NCBI RefSeq assembly: GCF_010725055.1
Contig: NZ_BJKB01000015.1
Span: 57,449 to 121,448, forward strand
Length of the DNA stretch: 64,000 nt
Direction: 5' to 3'
Source: Gelidibacter japonicus
GTDB lineage: Bacteria; Bacteroidota; Bacteroidia; Flavobacteriales; Flavobacteriaceae
Positions within the stretch are counted from its first letter, which is position 1. Every line of letters starts with the position of its first letter. This document shows, in pieces, positions 7,414 to 17,653 of this stretch. Below the pieces are notes generated by a model. The model made no database searches and was not told where the DNA came from. It was given only the letters and a program-made list of their open reading frames with translations. Position numbers and translations under genes: made by a program.

Positions 7414-9480
7414 ATGAAACGGTTAATTGCCTTAGCTGCCTTTTTTGCTGTCTTGTCTGGTTATTCCCAAACCAAAGAGATAGACAGTCTTGCTATACAA
7501 TTAGCTTTTCAAAAGCAGGATTCCTCCAAGGTTGACACCTCGATACTTCTTATTAAAGCACTTTATAAAGCGCAAGATTATCAAAAGGCACTCTCCTATA
7601 TTTCAGAAACCGAGCAGCTTTCAAAATCAATTAACTACGCCAAAGGCATCGCAGCAGTCAATTATTTTCAAGCCCTTATCTATGCCGATAGAAATGACTA
7701 TTTCAATGCAATTGACCATTTCAATAAATCGAAAAAATTATATACAGAGCTCAATGATGCTTTAGGAGTCGCACAAGTGAGCAACAGTATTGGTCTTTTA
7801 GAGATCAAAAGAGGGAATTACAGAAACGGGTTATTGAATTCCCTATCTGCAATCAGAATATTTGAAGAACGCAACTTGTACGAAGATCTTAGTTTGGCTT
7901 ACAACAATCTGGCAAAAGCCTATTATAATACGAACCAAATTGATAAATCGCTTGAATTCAACCTGAAAGCTTTAAATATTAGAGAGCGGTTAAATGATAG
8001 TTCAGGCATTAAAATGTCCACAAAGAATATTGCCCAACTGTATTCAAGGCGGAAAGAACACCGAAAGGCAATTGAATACTATGAAGACGTTTTATCGATG
8101 CTCAATCCTGAAGCAGACCAAGCCCTAAAAGGAGAAATATTGCCACGTATAGGCGAAGAGTACCTTAAGTTTAAAGATTATGACAAGGCCGCCAAATACC
8201 TTGTGGAAGGCCTTAAATTTAACCGAAGAGCTAATGATAAGGAAGGTATTTTACGAGCCTTGAATTCAATCGGACAACTTAATCTGGAGCAGAAAAACAC
8301 GCGATTGGCAGAAAGTCAAATCTACGAAGCCCATGACTTGGCAAAAGGAGTGGGGAACAACGAAGAACTTCTTAAAAACTACAAACTTTTAATGGCCTTG
8401 GACTCCACCAAAGGAAAGTTTGAAAATGCCTATCGTTGGCAACGCGAGTATTTTAGTTTAAAGCACATTTTAGATCAGGAAAACCAACCTTATTTGCCGG
8501 TAAATACCGACTCCATTGAGGATATTCTTGAGAATGAAGCCAACCTTGAGACGACAACGCCTGATGACACCATAAAAGAAACGGCTAACAATACCAATCA
8601 AGTCAAAAATTTAAAGCTTCTTTCTTACGGATTAATCGTTGCATTTCTCATCGTTCTGACCTTTTTACTACTGATTTATCTGAAAAGAAAAAGCTCTATT
8701 AAATACACCCAGGAACTTGAGGAAAAGAATAAGCAGATCCAGCTTCAAAATGAAGCCATTATGGAGCAAAAACTCCATCTCCAAGAAATCAATGACGTTA
8801 AAGATCGTTTGTTCAGTATTGTTTCTCATGATCTAAAAGACTCCATATCGTCCATTAAAGCATTCTTAGATTTACTTAAGGAAGACAGTATTAGTAGAGA
8901 AGAATTCAATGAGTTGATTCCGGAATTGAGTGAAAATGCCGATAATGCCTCCTTATTATTGTTCAATCTTTTAAATTGGTCGAAATCGCAAATGCAAAAC
9001 TTGGAACCAAAGCCCGAGCTTTTTGATGTTCAAGAAGTGTTTCACAGTAAAGTCAGATTGATAGAACAAAAAATTGAACAAAAACGGATTGTCCTCATTG
9101 ATGAATCTCAGCAGGGATTCATCTATGCTGATAAAAGTATGGTGGAAATTATTATCCAGAACCTATTGACCAATGCCGTAAAATTTAGTCGTGTTGGAGA
9201 TATTATTACCATCTCCAATAAAGAACACAATGGAAAGTCCTTAATCTGTGTGGAAGATACAGGAGTTGGGATTCCAAAAGAAAACCTCAAAAAGCTTTTT
9301 CAAAACAATAATTTCACGACTGTTGGCACCAAGAACGAAAAGGGTACCGGTTTAGGTCTGACAATCTGTAAGGAATTAGTAGAACTTAACCAAGGTCGAA
9401 TTTGGGTTGAAAGCACTCCGAATGTTGGCACAAAATTCTATGTAGAGCTTCCCAAGATGAAAACGGAAGAAGAGAGCTAA
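7414..9480 (+). CDS. TPR-containing sensor histidine kinase
   Basis: 688 residues starting MKRLIALAAFFAVLSGYSQ, a cleavable signal peptide; the upstream in-frame codons to 7336 do not look like protein. A long periplasmic part made of tetratricopeptide repeats (about 40-380) precedes one membrane helix (about 404-426), a coiled-coil linker, a HisKA domain with the phospho-acceptor His472 in SHDLKD, and a HATPase domain (N-box Asn583/Asn587, DTGVGIP, GTGLGLTICKEL). Such kinases phosphorylate a response regulator, but none is encoded next to it, so it is an orphan or part of a phosphorelay. The ligand is unknown. Confidence 0.9.
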   Translation: MKRLIALAAFFAVLSGYSQTKEIDSLAIQLAFQKQDSSKVDTSILLIKALYKAQDYQKALSYISETEQLSKSINYAKGIAAVNYFQALIYADRNDYFNAIDHFNKSKKLYTELNDALGVAQVSNSIGLLEIKRGNYRNGLLNSLSAIRIFEERNLYEDLSLAYNNLAKAYYNTNQIDKSLEFNLKALNIRERLNDSSGIKMSTKNIAQLYSRRKEHRKAIEYYEDVLSMLNPEADQALKGEILPRIGEEYLKFKDYDKAAKYLVEGLKFNRRANDKEGILRALNSIGQLNLEQKNTRLAESQIYEAHDLAKGVGNNEELLKNYKLLMALDSTKGKFENAYRWQREYFSLKHILDQENQPYLPVNTDSIEDILENEANLETTTPDDTIKETANNTNQVKNLKLLSYGLIVAFLIVLTFLLLIYLKRKSSIKYTQELEEKNKQIQLQNEAIMEQKLHLQEINDVKDRLFSIVSHDLKDSISSIKAFLDLLKEDSISREEFNELIPELSENADNASLLLFNLLNWSKSQMQNLEPKPELFDVQEVFHSKVRLIEQKIEQKRIVLIDESQQGFIYADKSMVEIIIQNLLTNAVKFSRVGDIITISNKEHNGKSLICVEDTGVGIPKENLKKLFQNNNFTTVGTKNEKGTGLGLTICKELVELNQGRIWVESTPNVGTKFYVELPKMKTEEES

Positions 9481-9485
9481 AAAGG

Positions 9486-9510
9486 GTTTCGAGTTTCGAG
9501 TTTCGGGTTC
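9486..9510. repeat. Heptad tandem repeat GTTTCGR
   Basis: Three exact 7-nt steps GTTTCGA, GTTTCGA, GTTTCGG plus GTTC, immediately after the histidine kinase stop codon. Confidence 0.8.
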
Positions 9511-9577
9511 AAAGTTATTCCTTGATTACATAGAATTAATCATTTTTAATTCAATTCCAGTTTTGCTCAATTCAATT

Positions 9578-10516
9578 TTATCTTCCTGCTTTCGGCAAAA
9601 ACACTTCCGCCATCATACAACGAGCACTTCCACCACCACACGTTTCTATAGTTTCCAAATCACTGTACAACATCTCGCAATGCATGGAAAGTTTCGCAAT
9701 TTGCATGCTGGTTAAACTGTCATGTGCCGCCTTACTCATCACCAAGTAGCGTTTTTCATCGGCGCCTCTCACCTGTAGCATATTGCCAGCAAAACTGTGC
9801 ATTTGGGCTTCGGTAATTGCAATAACTTCCTTACCGTCTTTTTTCAGATGGTCCACGACGTTTTTACGCTCCTTTTTATCATCGATACTATCCAAGCAAA
9901 TGACAGCAAAAGTTTCAGCAATACACATCATGACGTTGGTATGATAAATAGGCAAACGGTCATCATCCACAGTTTGATACGCTGTAAAAATGACAGGAAA
10001 ATAGTCAAAATCTTCACAAAACTCTATAAATAGTTCTTCATCTGCCCGTGGAGAAAGCGCACAGTATGCCTTTTTATGTACCCGATCCATAATAATACTG
10101 CCAGTACCTTCCAAAAAGAAATGATCTTCTTCGGCACTGGTATAGTCCATTATATTTGTAATCTCAAAGCCTTCTTCTTCCAAACGGTCGAGCAGTTCTT
10201 CACGTCGTTCCTTACGCCTATTCTCGGCAAACATTGGATATAGTGCCACATCGCCATTTTCATGAAAGCTTACCCAGTTATTTGGGAAGATAGAGTCAGG
10301 AGTATCGTTGACCTTATCATCATCTTCCACAATAACATTGACACCTACAGCTCTGAGCTTTTCTACAAAGGCATCAAATTCGGCTTGAGCCTTTGCATTG
10401 ATTTCAGAGTTCTTTATATCCAAATCTTCCTGAAAATAATTATTGACCGCTGTTTGTTCATTCATCCTAAAATTTACAGGCCGAATCATCAAGATTGTAT
10501 TTGTGGTTTGGTGCAT
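9578..10516 (-). CDS. ctlX: Citrulline-utilisation hydrolase CtlX-type (amidinotransferase fold)
   Basis: A 312-residue member of the guanidino-group-modifying (arginine deiminase/dimethylarginine hydrolase) superfamily. Visible signatures: FPNNWVSFH and YPMFAENRRKERR in the first half, FFLEGTGS, a catalytic His in LPIYHTNVMM, and a C-terminal nucleophilic Cys in GGGSARCMMAEVFLPK. This pattern matches the CtlX family, which acts on citrulline or related compounds; the exact substrate is inferred from family resemblance. Its only close neighbour, a divergent peptidase gene, gives no pathway clue. A second enzyme of the same fold is at 20694. Confidence 0.85.
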   Translation of the reverse strand: MHQTTNTILMIRPVNFRMNEQTAVNNYFQEDLDIKNSEINAKAQAEFDAFVEKLRAVGVNVIVEDDDKVNDTPDSIFPNNWVSFHENGDVALYPMFAENRRKERREELLDRLEEEGFEITNIMDYTSAEEDHFFLEGTGSIIMDRVHKKAYCALSPRADEELFIEFCEDFDYFPVIFTAYQTVDDDRLPIYHTNVMMCIAETFAVICLDSIDDKKERKNVVDHLKKDGKEVIAITEAQMHSFAGNMLQVRGADEKRYLVMSKAAHDSLTSMQIAKLSMHCEMLYSDLETIETCGGGSARCMMAEVFLPKAGR

Positions 10517-10618
10517 AGTAAAGGCGATTTTATGCCGGCAAAAATAGTTTAATTTGATTAAATTTGGAAGCTATTGCGATTTTAAATATGCGCAGAGCTC
10601 AAATGCAAATTACTTCTG

Positions 10619-12370
10619 ATGAAAACCATTTTTATTTTCTTTTTAACGAGTCTTTCCATCATCGCTCAAGAAGCGAATCTGCCCAAGGATTACTTGACAG
10701 TTTTTGAAAAAAGCAACGGACTTGAAACGGCAAGCTATCAAGAAGTAATTGCGTATTATCAACTCTTGTCTGATAACTATCCTGAAATCCGTATGGACAG
10801 TATCGGCATGACAGATGCTGGCATACCTCTGCACATAGTGATTTTCAATCCTGATAAGGTTTTCGACTTTGAATCCATTAGAAAAACCAAGCAGACGATG
10901 ATGATCAATAACGGCATCCATCCAGGAGAACCTGATGGCATTGATGCCACAATGCTTTTATTCAGAGATCTTGCACAAGGCAAAATTGCAACACCAGTGC
11001 ATACTGTATTGGTAACTATTCCTATTTATAATGTTGGAGGAAGCCTAAATAGAAACTCCACCACCCGTACCAACCAAGTTGGACCTAAGGAATACGGCTT
11101 TAGAGGTAATGCCAGAAACTATGATCTGAACCGCGACTTTATAAAAGCAGATACCAAAAACGCTCGTAGTTTCACCCAAATTTATCACTTGGTCCAACCT
11201 GCAGTTTTTATCGACAACCATGTGAGCAATGGCGCCGATTACCAATATACCTTGACCCATTTATTTACACAGCACAATAAACTTGGAGGTGATTTGGGTG
11301 AATATCTCCATGAGGAAATGATGCCAAGTTTGGAAAGTAAATTGGCCCACAAGAAATGGGACATCACGCCTTATGTCAATGTTTTTAACGAGGTACCTGA
11401 AGCCGGATTTACCCAATTTTTGGATTCACCACGTTATTCTACAGGCTATACGGCAATGTTCAACAGCTTAGGAATGATGGTCGAAACCCATATGCTCAAA
11501 CCTTACAAACCACGAGTGGAAGGCACTTACGAATTGATGAAAAGCATGTTGGAGATCATGGAAACTGATCATAATAAAATAAAGGAACTACGTGCCGATG
11601 CTATTAAACAATTTCAAGCTTCAAAAACCTATCCCCTAGATTGGATGGTTGACACCACAAAATCGACCCGTCTGACATTTAAAGGCTACGAAGGCAAGAT
11701 GATTCCAAGTGAGATCACAGGAGCAAATCGCTTAAAATATGATAGAAGCAAACCATTCACAAAGGATGTGGTCTACAAAAACTATTTCAAGCCAAAAGTT
11801 GAAGTCTCTGTCCCAACGGCTTATATCATTCCTCAAGGTTGGTGGAACGTTATTGACTTGTTGAAGCTGAACCAAGTTGAAATGACATTTCTTGAAAAAG
11901 ACACGACCATTACTGTTGAAAGTTATAAAATAGATACTTACCAAACCAGAAATCAGGCCTATGAGGGGCATTACCAACATTATAACACCAAAGTGATTCC
12001 ATCAACCCAAGCCATGCGATTCAAAAAAGGAGACTATTTTATTTCTACAGATCAGGACGCTATAAGATACCTCTTGGAAACCTTAGAGCCACAAGCGCCC
12101 GATTCATTTTTTAATTGGAATTTCTTCGATACGATTCTGCAACAGAAAGAAGGTTTCTCGCCTTATGCATTTGAGGACGTTGCAGCCGAATTATTAAAGA
12201 ATAAACCAGAATTACTTGCTGCTTTCGAAACCAAAAAGAAATCGGAACCTGAATTTGCAAAAAGCTGGTATGCACAATTGGATTGGCTGCATAAGCAAAG
12301 TGAGTATTATGAGTTGGCACATATGCGGTATCCTGTGTATAGAGTGATGCAACATTCCACTGACCAATGA
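10619..12370 (+). CDS. Secreted M14-family zinc carboxypeptidase
   Basis: 583 residues with an N-terminal signal peptide (MKTIFIFFLTSLSIIAQ). The M14 zinc site is complete: His101 and Glu104 in NNGIHPGEPDG and His201 in FIDNHVS; Glu289 in MMVETHML is the likely catalytic base, and RNYDLNRDF is the usual Asn-Arg element. The enzyme should remove C-terminal residues from peptides outside the cytoplasm, fitting a protein-degrading marine heterotroph. The C-terminal 250 residues are a family-specific extension without a recognised domain. It starts 102 nt from the divergent ctlX gene. Confidence 0.9.
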   Translation: MKTIFIFFLTSLSIIAQEANLPKDYLTVFEKSNGLETASYQEVIAYYQLLSDNYPEIRMDSIGMTDAGIPLHIVIFNPDKVFDFESIRKTKQTMMINNGIHPGEPDGIDATMLLFRDLAQGKIATPVHTVLVTIPIYNVGGSLNRNSTTRTNQVGPKEYGFRGNARNYDLNRDFIKADTKNARSFTQIYHLVQPAVFIDNHVSNGADYQYTLTHLFTQHNKLGGDLGEYLHEEMMPSLESKLAHKKWDITPYVNVFNEVPEAGFTQFLDSPRYSTGYTAMFNSLGMMVETHMLKPYKPRVEGTYELMKSMLEIMETDHNKIKELRADAIKQFQASKTYPLDWMVDTTKSTRLTFKGYEGKMIPSEITGANRLKYDRSKPFTKDVVYKNYFKPKVEVSVPTAYIIPQGWWNVIDLLKLNQVEMTFLEKDTTITVESYKIDTYQTRNQAYEGHYQHYNTKVIPSTQAMRFKKGDYFISTDQDAIRYLLETLEPQAPDSFFNWNFFDTILQQKEGFSPYAFEDVAAELLKNKPELLAAFETKKKSEPEFAKSWYAQLDWLHKQSEYYELAHMRYPVYRVMQHSTDQ

Positions 12371-12429
12371 AGCAAACCATACCGTAAATACTCTTGGGGA
12401 TTGTATTTGATAAGATTCTAATTTGAAAT

Positions 12430-13011
12430 TTAAACCAAAAGCTTAATATTGGCATACGAATTTTCCATAGCTTTCTTAACCTGGGTTGGGTTCAGCCATT
12501 CTACTTTTGTGATGCCTTCGTCTTCCTGGGGTATCAATTCGCCTTTATAAGTGGAAGTCATTTCAAACCAATAGGTTATTTTCAGTTGGTGTCTCCCGTT
12601 CCTTTTAAAAATATGATAGGTCGTTTCCAATGGTTTGATAATTTTCAGACCATTGACTTTGGTTTCTTCCTCAACCTCTCTCAAAGAGGTTTCCTCAATG
12701 CTTTCATTCCCCTCTATTTTTCCTTTGGGCAAATCCCATTTATCATTTCTGTAAATAAAAAGAATTTCACCTTTATCGTTAAATACCTTGCCCCCACCGG
12801 CAACCACATTTGGTAACTTCTTTAAAAATGATTTCAAAAGTTTTTTTTCGCTCTTACCAATGATCCTTACACCTTTTAAGTCGGTAGAATTGAGTTCTCT
12901 AATAACTTTTCCTATGTTGACCGTTCGCATCAAGTAATTTTTAAAATGCTTTTCTTTCTTGACCTCTGTAGTCAAAATAATAGGTTTGTCATTGACAAAA
13001 ACTTTATACAT
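12430..13011 (-). CDS. NUDIX hydrolase
   Basis: 193 residues from the ATG at 13009-13011 (MYKVFVNDKP); the frame is open further upstream but the added residues are low-complexity and run into the divergent pyrE. The NUDIX box is clear: G-x5-E-x7-REVEEE in GKIEGNESIEETSLREVEEE, though the usual glycine near its end is Lys. An N-terminal extension of about 65 residues precedes the hydrolase fold, as in many Bacteroidota homologues. The substrate is a nucleoside diphosphate derivative of unknown identity. Convergent with the M14 peptidase gene. Confidence 0.9.
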   Translation of the reverse strand: MYKVFVNDKPIILTTEVKKEKHFKNYLMRTVNIGKVIRELNSTDLKGVRIIGKSEKKLLKSFLKKLPNVVAGGGKVFNDKGEILFIYRNDKWDLPKGKIEGNESIEETSLREVEEETKVNGLKIIKPLETTYHIFKRNGRHQLKITYWFEMTSTYKGELIPQEDEGITKVEWLNPTQVKKAMENSYANIKLLV

Positions 13012-13134
13012 CTTTTCTATAATGAAGAATTGAATTTGTAAAAATATAATAATTTGATTCACAGCGCGGTCTTTGAAAAAATTTTTCCGCAAATTTTTAA
13101 ATTTAAAATCTATAAAATTGTTTAATTTTACCCC

Positions 13135-13779
13135 ATGATTCTTAATAAACAAACCGCTAAAAAGACTGCCGAACTGCTATTGCAGATTCACGCGATCAAA
13201 CTACAACCGAATGAACCATTTACGTGGGCCTCTGGTTGGAAATCACCAATTTACTGCGACAATCGCATCATACTTTCTTATCCACCCATCCGTAATTTCG
13301 TTCGTGAAACCATGGCCAAACATATTGAACAGCAATATGGAAAACCCGACGTCATAGCTGGAGTTGCCACTGGGGCCATTGGTATTGGTATTTTAGTGGC
13401 TGAGTATTTGGGACTGCCATTTGTGTATGTCAGACCAGAACCAAAAGGTCATGGGCGTCAAAATCAAATTGAAGGTTATATTGAGAAAGGCCAGAGTGTG
13501 GTAGTGGTAGAAGATTTGATCAGCACAGGCAAAAGTAGTCTTAATGCCGTAAAGGCTTTAGAAGAAGCTGGCGTTAATGTTAAAGGAATGGTCGCCATTT
13601 TCACATACGGATTTGAAGTGGCCAATAACAATTTTAAAGAAGCCGATGTTACCTTACAAACATTAAGTAATTATGAATCACTGTTGGAACAAGCCTTAGA
13701 CACTAAATATATCACCACTAAGGAACAGAAAGTTTTGGCAGATTGGAATGCCAGACCAAGCGAATGGAATGCTTCTTGA
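13135..13779 (+). CDS. pyrE: Orotate phosphoribosyltransferase
   Basis: Catalyses orotate plus PRPP to orotidine 5'-monophosphate in pyrimidine synthesis. 214 residues, normal length. The flexible-loop element KGHGRQNQIEG (104-114) and the PRPP-binding motif VVVVEDLISTGKS (122-134) are intact, as is FTWASGWKSPIYCDNR near the start. It is divergent from the NUDIX gene with a 123-bp spacer that should hold both promoters; no perfect TAnnTTTG box is visible there. Confidence 0.97.
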   Translation: MILNKQTAKKTAELLLQIHAIKLQPNEPFTWASGWKSPIYCDNRIILSYPPIRNFVRETMAKHIEQQYGKPDVIAGVATGAIGIGILVAEYLGLPFVYVRPEPKGHGRQNQIEGYIEKGQSVVVVEDLISTGKSSLNAVKALEEAGVNVKGMVAIFTYGFEVANNNFKEADVTLQTLSNYESLLEQALDTKYITTKEQKVLADWNARPSEWNAS

Positions 13780-13925
13780 TGTTCCTTCACCAACAAAAAT
13801 GAAGTCGTGAGGGAATGGATCGAGGGATCGTTTTCAGCCAAAAAGCACGACTTAACCACAACAATATAAAATAATTATTTCCCCTCCGCAGCATTATCGC
13901 AAACGGGATAAAACAACAAACAAAA

Positions 13926-14321
13926 ATGAATTTAGAATCACCAAAAGTAAGTCTTGGGAAAAGCCCACAAGAAGTCTTCGACTTCCTATCTGATGTTAAG
14001 AATTTCGAACAGTTAATGCCTGATAATATCAGTAAATTTGAAGTCTTGGGCGAGGATAAGTTTTTATTCGCATTAAAAGGAATGCCTGAGATTGTATTGA
14101 AGAAGAAGGAAAGCAACGCGCCAAATAAAATTGTTCTTGGTGCTGCCGGAGGAAAATTGGATTTTTCACTGACTGGCGATATCCAAGAAACAGGAGACAA
14201 TCAGAGTGATGTTAAATTGACCTTCGAAGGCGATTTCAATCCTATGATGGCCATGATGATCAAAGGTCCAATTTCAAAATTCATTGAGACCTTGGTAACC
14301 AACATGTCCAAAGCGGTTTAA
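13926..14321 (+). CDS. SRPBCC (START-like) domain protein
   Basis: A 131-residue single-domain protein. The start MNLESPKVSLGKSPQEVFDFLSDVKNFEQLMP and the alternating strand pattern ending SKFIETLVTNM are typical of the SRPBCC/polyketide-cyclase fold, a hydrophobic-ligand pocket. The methionine run PMMAMMIKGP lies in the last helix. It sits downstream of pyrE with a 146-bp gap and overlaps the convergent birA gene by four bases at their stop codons. Ligand unknown. Confidence 0.85.
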   Translation: MNLESPKVSLGKSPQEVFDFLSDVKNFEQLMPDNISKFEVLGEDKFLFALKGMPEIVLKKKESNAPNKIVLGAAGGKLDFSLTGDIQETGDNQSDVKLTFEGDFNPMMAMMIKGPISKFIETLVTNMSKAV

Positions 14322-15055
14322 TACAACAGAGCTACTTCCTTAAAGTCAAAACTTCTTATCTTGTTGTCTTGAACTTTAACCTGTAGTAGTCCAACATCTG
14401 AAATTCCAATAATATAACCTGAAAACACAGAACCTTCAGCATCTTGAAATGTTGAAGGTTTGTTTTTTCTAAATAGCTGTGATTCGTATCGTGCTTTTAA
14501 AGATTTGAACTGCTTTTCTTTCAAACAATTAAAATGGATATCAATCTGTTTTAAAACCAAGTTCAATACCTCGTCCAAATTGTTCACTTGCCCTGAAAGC
14601 AACAGTAAGGATGATGCGTTTGGCAATCCCGTAAAATCGGTCTGATTGACATTGAGCCCTATTCCAATTACAGACCCACTAATCACGTTTATTTTGATGA
14701 CATTCTCAATCAGAATTCCCCCAATTTTTTTATTGTCTGACAAAATGTCGTTGGGCCATTTCACCTTTAATTTGGCTATTCCCAGGCTCTTTAAGGCCTC
14801 ATAGACCGCCAAGGAGACCGCCATACTGATATAGAAATGTTGCCGAATATTGAGAAATGAAACATCCTTAAACACACTAAACGTAAGGTTCTTGGCCTCT
14901 TGAGAGCTCCAAACGGTTCCCATTTGCCCTCGTCCATTGGTCTGTAAACTAGCAACTACCGTCAAACCATCTTCAGCATTGCCTCCACTACTGAGCCTTT
15001 TTAAGTACGTGTTAGTTGAGTCAATGGCATCAAGTTTGATTATACGCATGTGCAA
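14318..15055 (-). CDS. birA: Biotin--[acetyl-CoA-carboxylase] ligase
   Basis: Attaches biotin to the carrier domain of acetyl-CoA carboxylase. 245 residues, the short form without an N-terminal DNA-binding domain, so it should not act as a repressor. Signatures: DSTNTYLK near the start, the biotin/AMP loop NGRGQMG (40-46), KWPNDI (99-104) and GGILIE. ATGs at 15055 and 15049 are both possible starts. The stop overlaps the convergent SRPBCC gene; rsfS diverges upstream. Confidence 0.95.
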   Translation of the reverse strand: MHMRIIKLDAIDSTNTYLKRLSSGGNAEDGLTVVASLQTNGRGQMGTVWSSQEAKNLTFSVFKDVSFLNIRQHFYISMAVSLAVYEALKSLGIAKLKVKWPNDILSDNKKIGGILIENVIKINVISGSVIGIGLNVNQTDFTGLPNASSLLLLSGQVNNLDEVLNLVLKQIDIHFNCLKEKQFKSLKARYESQLFRKNKPSTFQDAEGSVFSGYIIGISDVGLLQVKVQDNKIRSFDFKEVALLY

Positions 15056-15116
15056 GCTTCAATAATTTATAAATTTCTTATGAGATTATAAGGCTTAAAA
15101 GAATTAAAAAAAACAA

Positions 15117-15124
15117 TAACTTTG
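15117..15124 (+). promoter_or_regulatory. Putative -7 element (TAACTTTG) for rsfS-ftsH
   Basis: Perfect TAnnTTTG box 20 nt before the rsfS ATG, in the short birA-rsfS divergent spacer. No TTG at the usual distance. Confidence 0.5.
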
Positions 15125-15144
15125 CACAAATTTAAAATAAATTA

Positions 15145-15516
15145 ATGGCGAAAGAAAATAATAACTCAGATGCACTGATTTCCACTATATTAGAAGGTAT
15201 TGAAGACGTCAAGGGAAAAGAGATCAAAATTCTCGACTTGCGGGATATTGAAAACACGGTTTGTGATTATTTCATTATTTGCGAAGGAAACTCAAATACA
15301 CAAGTAAATGCCATTGTGAATGCTGTTCAAAAGAAAGTCAGTAAAACCCTTAAAGATCATCCTTGGCATGTTGAAGGAAGTGACAATGCAGAATGGGTTC
15401 TAATGGATTATGTCAATGTGGTGGTCCACGTATTTCAAAAACATATAAGACAATATTACGATATCGAAGGCCTTTGGGGCGACGCAAAAACAACCGTTAT
15501 AGAAACCAGTTACTAA
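15145..15516 (+). CDS. rsfS: Ribosome silencing factor RsfS
   Basis: Binds uL14 on the large ribosomal subunit and blocks joining with the small subunit in slow growth. 123 residues with the family core: KEIKILDLRDIENTVCDYFIICEG, then DHPWHVEGSDNAEWVLMDY and VVHVFQKHIRQYYDIEGLW. It is 10 bp upstream of ftsH and surely cotranscribed; the rsfS-ftsH pair is common in this phylum. Confidence 0.97.
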   Translation: MAKENNNSDALISTILEGIEDVKGKEIKILDLRDIENTVCDYFIICEGNSNTQVNAIVNAVQKKVSKTLKDHPWHVEGSDNAEWVLMDYVNVVVHVFQKHIRQYYDIEGLWGDAKTTVIETSY

Positions 15517-15526
15517 AAAAAGATTA

Positions 15527-17545
15527 ATGTCAAAAGAAAATAAAAACTTAAACAAAAAGCCAAAGTTAAGTCCGTACTGGATCTATGGAATGGTCATTGC
15601 TGCTTTTTTCGCAGTTCAGATATTCTCAGGTGGTTTTGGTGGACAGGATGCTAAAACTACAACACCAGCTCAGTTTTTTGAATATTTAAAAAATGGAGAT
15701 GTTGCCAAAGTTGAAATTGTCAACAATAGAGAGGCCAAAGTATATTTAACAGAAGCCGCACTTCAAACAGATACCCATAAAGGGACCAGGCCCAATAACA
15801 TTATTCCTACTGTCAACCCTAGTCCGAATTACAAATTTGAATTTGGTGATTTGGCACTTTTTCAGGAAGAAATCAGAAACGTTATTAAAGAAAATAACCT
15901 CAGCAACACCGAAGTCACTTTTGAGACTGAGCACAACGTATGGGGAGATTTCCTTTTGGGTCTCCTACCATTTATCTTGATCATTGGAGTTTGGATTTTC
16001 ATCATGAGACGGATGTCTGGTGGCGCTGGCGGTGGTGCTGGTGGCCAGATATTCAACATAGGGAAATCTAAAGCCAAATTGTTCGATGAAAATACTGATA
16101 TAAAGACTTCATTTAAAGATGTTGCAGGTTTGGAAGGCGCCAAGGAAGAAGTTCAAGAAATTGTGGACTTCTTAAAGACTCCAGAAAAATACACCTCCTT
16201 GGGGGGTAAAATTCCTAAGGGAGCACTCCTTGTAGGACCTCCAGGTACAGGTAAAACCTTATTGGCCAAAGCGGTTGCAGGTGAAGCTAAGGTTCCTTTC
16301 TTCTCCTTATCCGGCTCAGATTTCGTAGAAATGTTTGTGGGTGTCGGAGCTTCAAGAGTGCGTGATTTGTTCAAACAAGCAAAGGAAAAATCGCCTTCTA
16401 TTATTTTTATTGATGAGATTGACGCCATTGGCCGTGCCAGAGGCAAAAATGCCATGTCCGGTTCCAATGATGAGCGTGAAAACACACTGAATCAGTTATT
16501 GACCGAAATGGATGGATTTGGTACCAATACCAACGTTATTGTCCTTGCCGCAACCAATAGAGCTGATATATTAGATAAAGCATTAATGCGAGCTGGTCGA
16601 TTTGACAGACAAATTTTTGTAGATCTTCCGGACATCGTTGAACGAAAGGAGATATTTGAAGTCCATTTAAGACCCATCAAAAAGGGCGAGGATTTAGACA
16701 TCGATTTCCTTGCCAGGCAAACACCGGGATTTTCGGGTGCAGATATTGCCAACGTATGTAATGAGGCTGCCTTGATTGCTGCTCGTAAAGGCAATAAGGC
16801 CGTTCACAAACAAGATTTCTTGGATGCCGTAGATAGAATTATTGGTGGTCTTGAAAAGAAGAATAAGATCATTACTCCAGACGAGAAACGCGCTGTTGCC
16901 TTCCATGAAGCTGGTCATGCCACGATAAGTTGGATGTTGGAACATGCTGCGCCTTTGGTGAAAGTAACCATTGTACCAAGAGGACGATCTTTAGGTGCTG
17001 CTTGGTATTTACCTGAAGAACGTCTGATCGTAAGAACAGAACAAATGTTGGACGAAATGTGTGCTGCCCTTGGGGGTCGGGCCGCTGAGCAGGTCATTTT
17101 TGGCAAGATTTCAACAGGTGCTTTAAGCGATTTGGAAAAAGTTACAAAGCAAGCACGTGCTATGGTAACCGTTTACGGGCTAAGCGATAAAGTAGGAAAT
17201 ATAACTTACTACGATTCCTCTGGGCAATCTGAATACGGATTTACCAAACCTTACAGTGAGCAAACGGCAGAGTTGATTGATAAAGAAATCTCTGAAATTA
17301 TTGAAACGCAATACTTGCGCGCCATCAAGATTTTGGAGGAAAACAAGGATAAATTAACCGAATTAGCAGAAGAGCTACTTGAAAAAGAAGTTATTTTCAA
17401 GGATAATCTTGAACGTATTTTTGGTATTCGTCCATTTGATAAGGACGTTTTGGAACGGGAGAACAAGGCGAAGGAAACCCCTCCAGAAATTGAGAACGTT
17501 GAAGTGCCGGCAGAAGATATTAAAAAAGATGAACCACTAGTTTAG
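15527..17545 (+). CDS. ftsH: ATP-dependent zinc metalloprotease FtsH
   Basis: Membrane-anchored hexameric AAA+ protease that degrades misfolded membrane proteins and regulators. 672 residues: membrane helix about 17-34, periplasmic domain, second helix about 139-162, a glycine-rich linker ([10 protein letters not shown]), Walker A GPPGTGKT (237-244), Walker [10 protein letters not shown], second region of homology RAGRFDRQ, and the zinc site HEAGH (His460, Glu461, His464). The C-terminus is acidic. A strong terminator follows at 17567, yet the LUD gene starts 108 nt after the stop, so read-through or a new promoter must serve it. Confidence 0.98.
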   Translation: MSKENKNLNKKPKLSPYWIYGMVIAAFFAVQIFSGGFGGQDAKTTTPAQFFEYLKNGDVAKVEIVNNREAKVYLTEAALQTDTHKGTRPNNIIPTVNPSPNYKFEFGDLALFQEEIRNVIKENNLSNTEVTFETEHNVWGDFLLGLLPFILIIGVWIFIMRRMSGGAGGGAGGQIFNIGKSKAKLFDENTDIKTSFKDVAGLEGAKEEVQEIVDFLKTPEKYTSLGGKIPKGALLVGPPGTGKTLLAKAVAGEAKVPFFSLSGSDFVEMFVGVGASRVRDLFKQAKEKSPSIIFIDEIDAIGRARGKNAMSGSNDERENTLNQLLTEMDGFGTNTNVIVLAATNRADILDKALMRAGRFDRQIFVDLPDIVERKEIFEVHLRPIKKGEDLDIDFLARQTPGFSGADIANVCNEAALIAARKGNKAVHKQDFLDAVDRIIGGLEKKNKIITPDEKRAVAFHEAGHATISWMLEHAAPLVKVTIVPRGRSLGAAWYLPEERLIVRTEQMLDEMCAALGGRAAEQVIFGKISTGALSDLEKVTKQARAMVTVYGLSDKVGNITYYDSSGQSEYGFTKPYSEQTAELIDKEISEIIETQYLRAIKILEENKDKLTELAEELLEKEVIFKDNLERIFGIRPFDKDVLERENKAKETPPEIENVEVPAEDIKKDEPLV

Positions 17546-17566
17546 AATCCAGTTTCAAATTCATAT

Positions 17567-17606
17567 AAAAAACTTAAATTAATCTTATGTTAATTTAAGT
17601 TTTTTT
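17567..17606 (+). terminator. Rho-independent terminator after ftsH
   Basis: Perfect 16-bp stem (AAAAAACTTAAATTAA / TTAATTTAAGTTTTTT) around a TCTTATG loop, ending in a T run. AT-only stems like this are usual in Flavobacteria. Confidence 0.85.
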
Positions 17607-17653
17607 ATATTTGAGCTAATCATTAGTAAAATCAGGTTAATAGCAAACCATAC

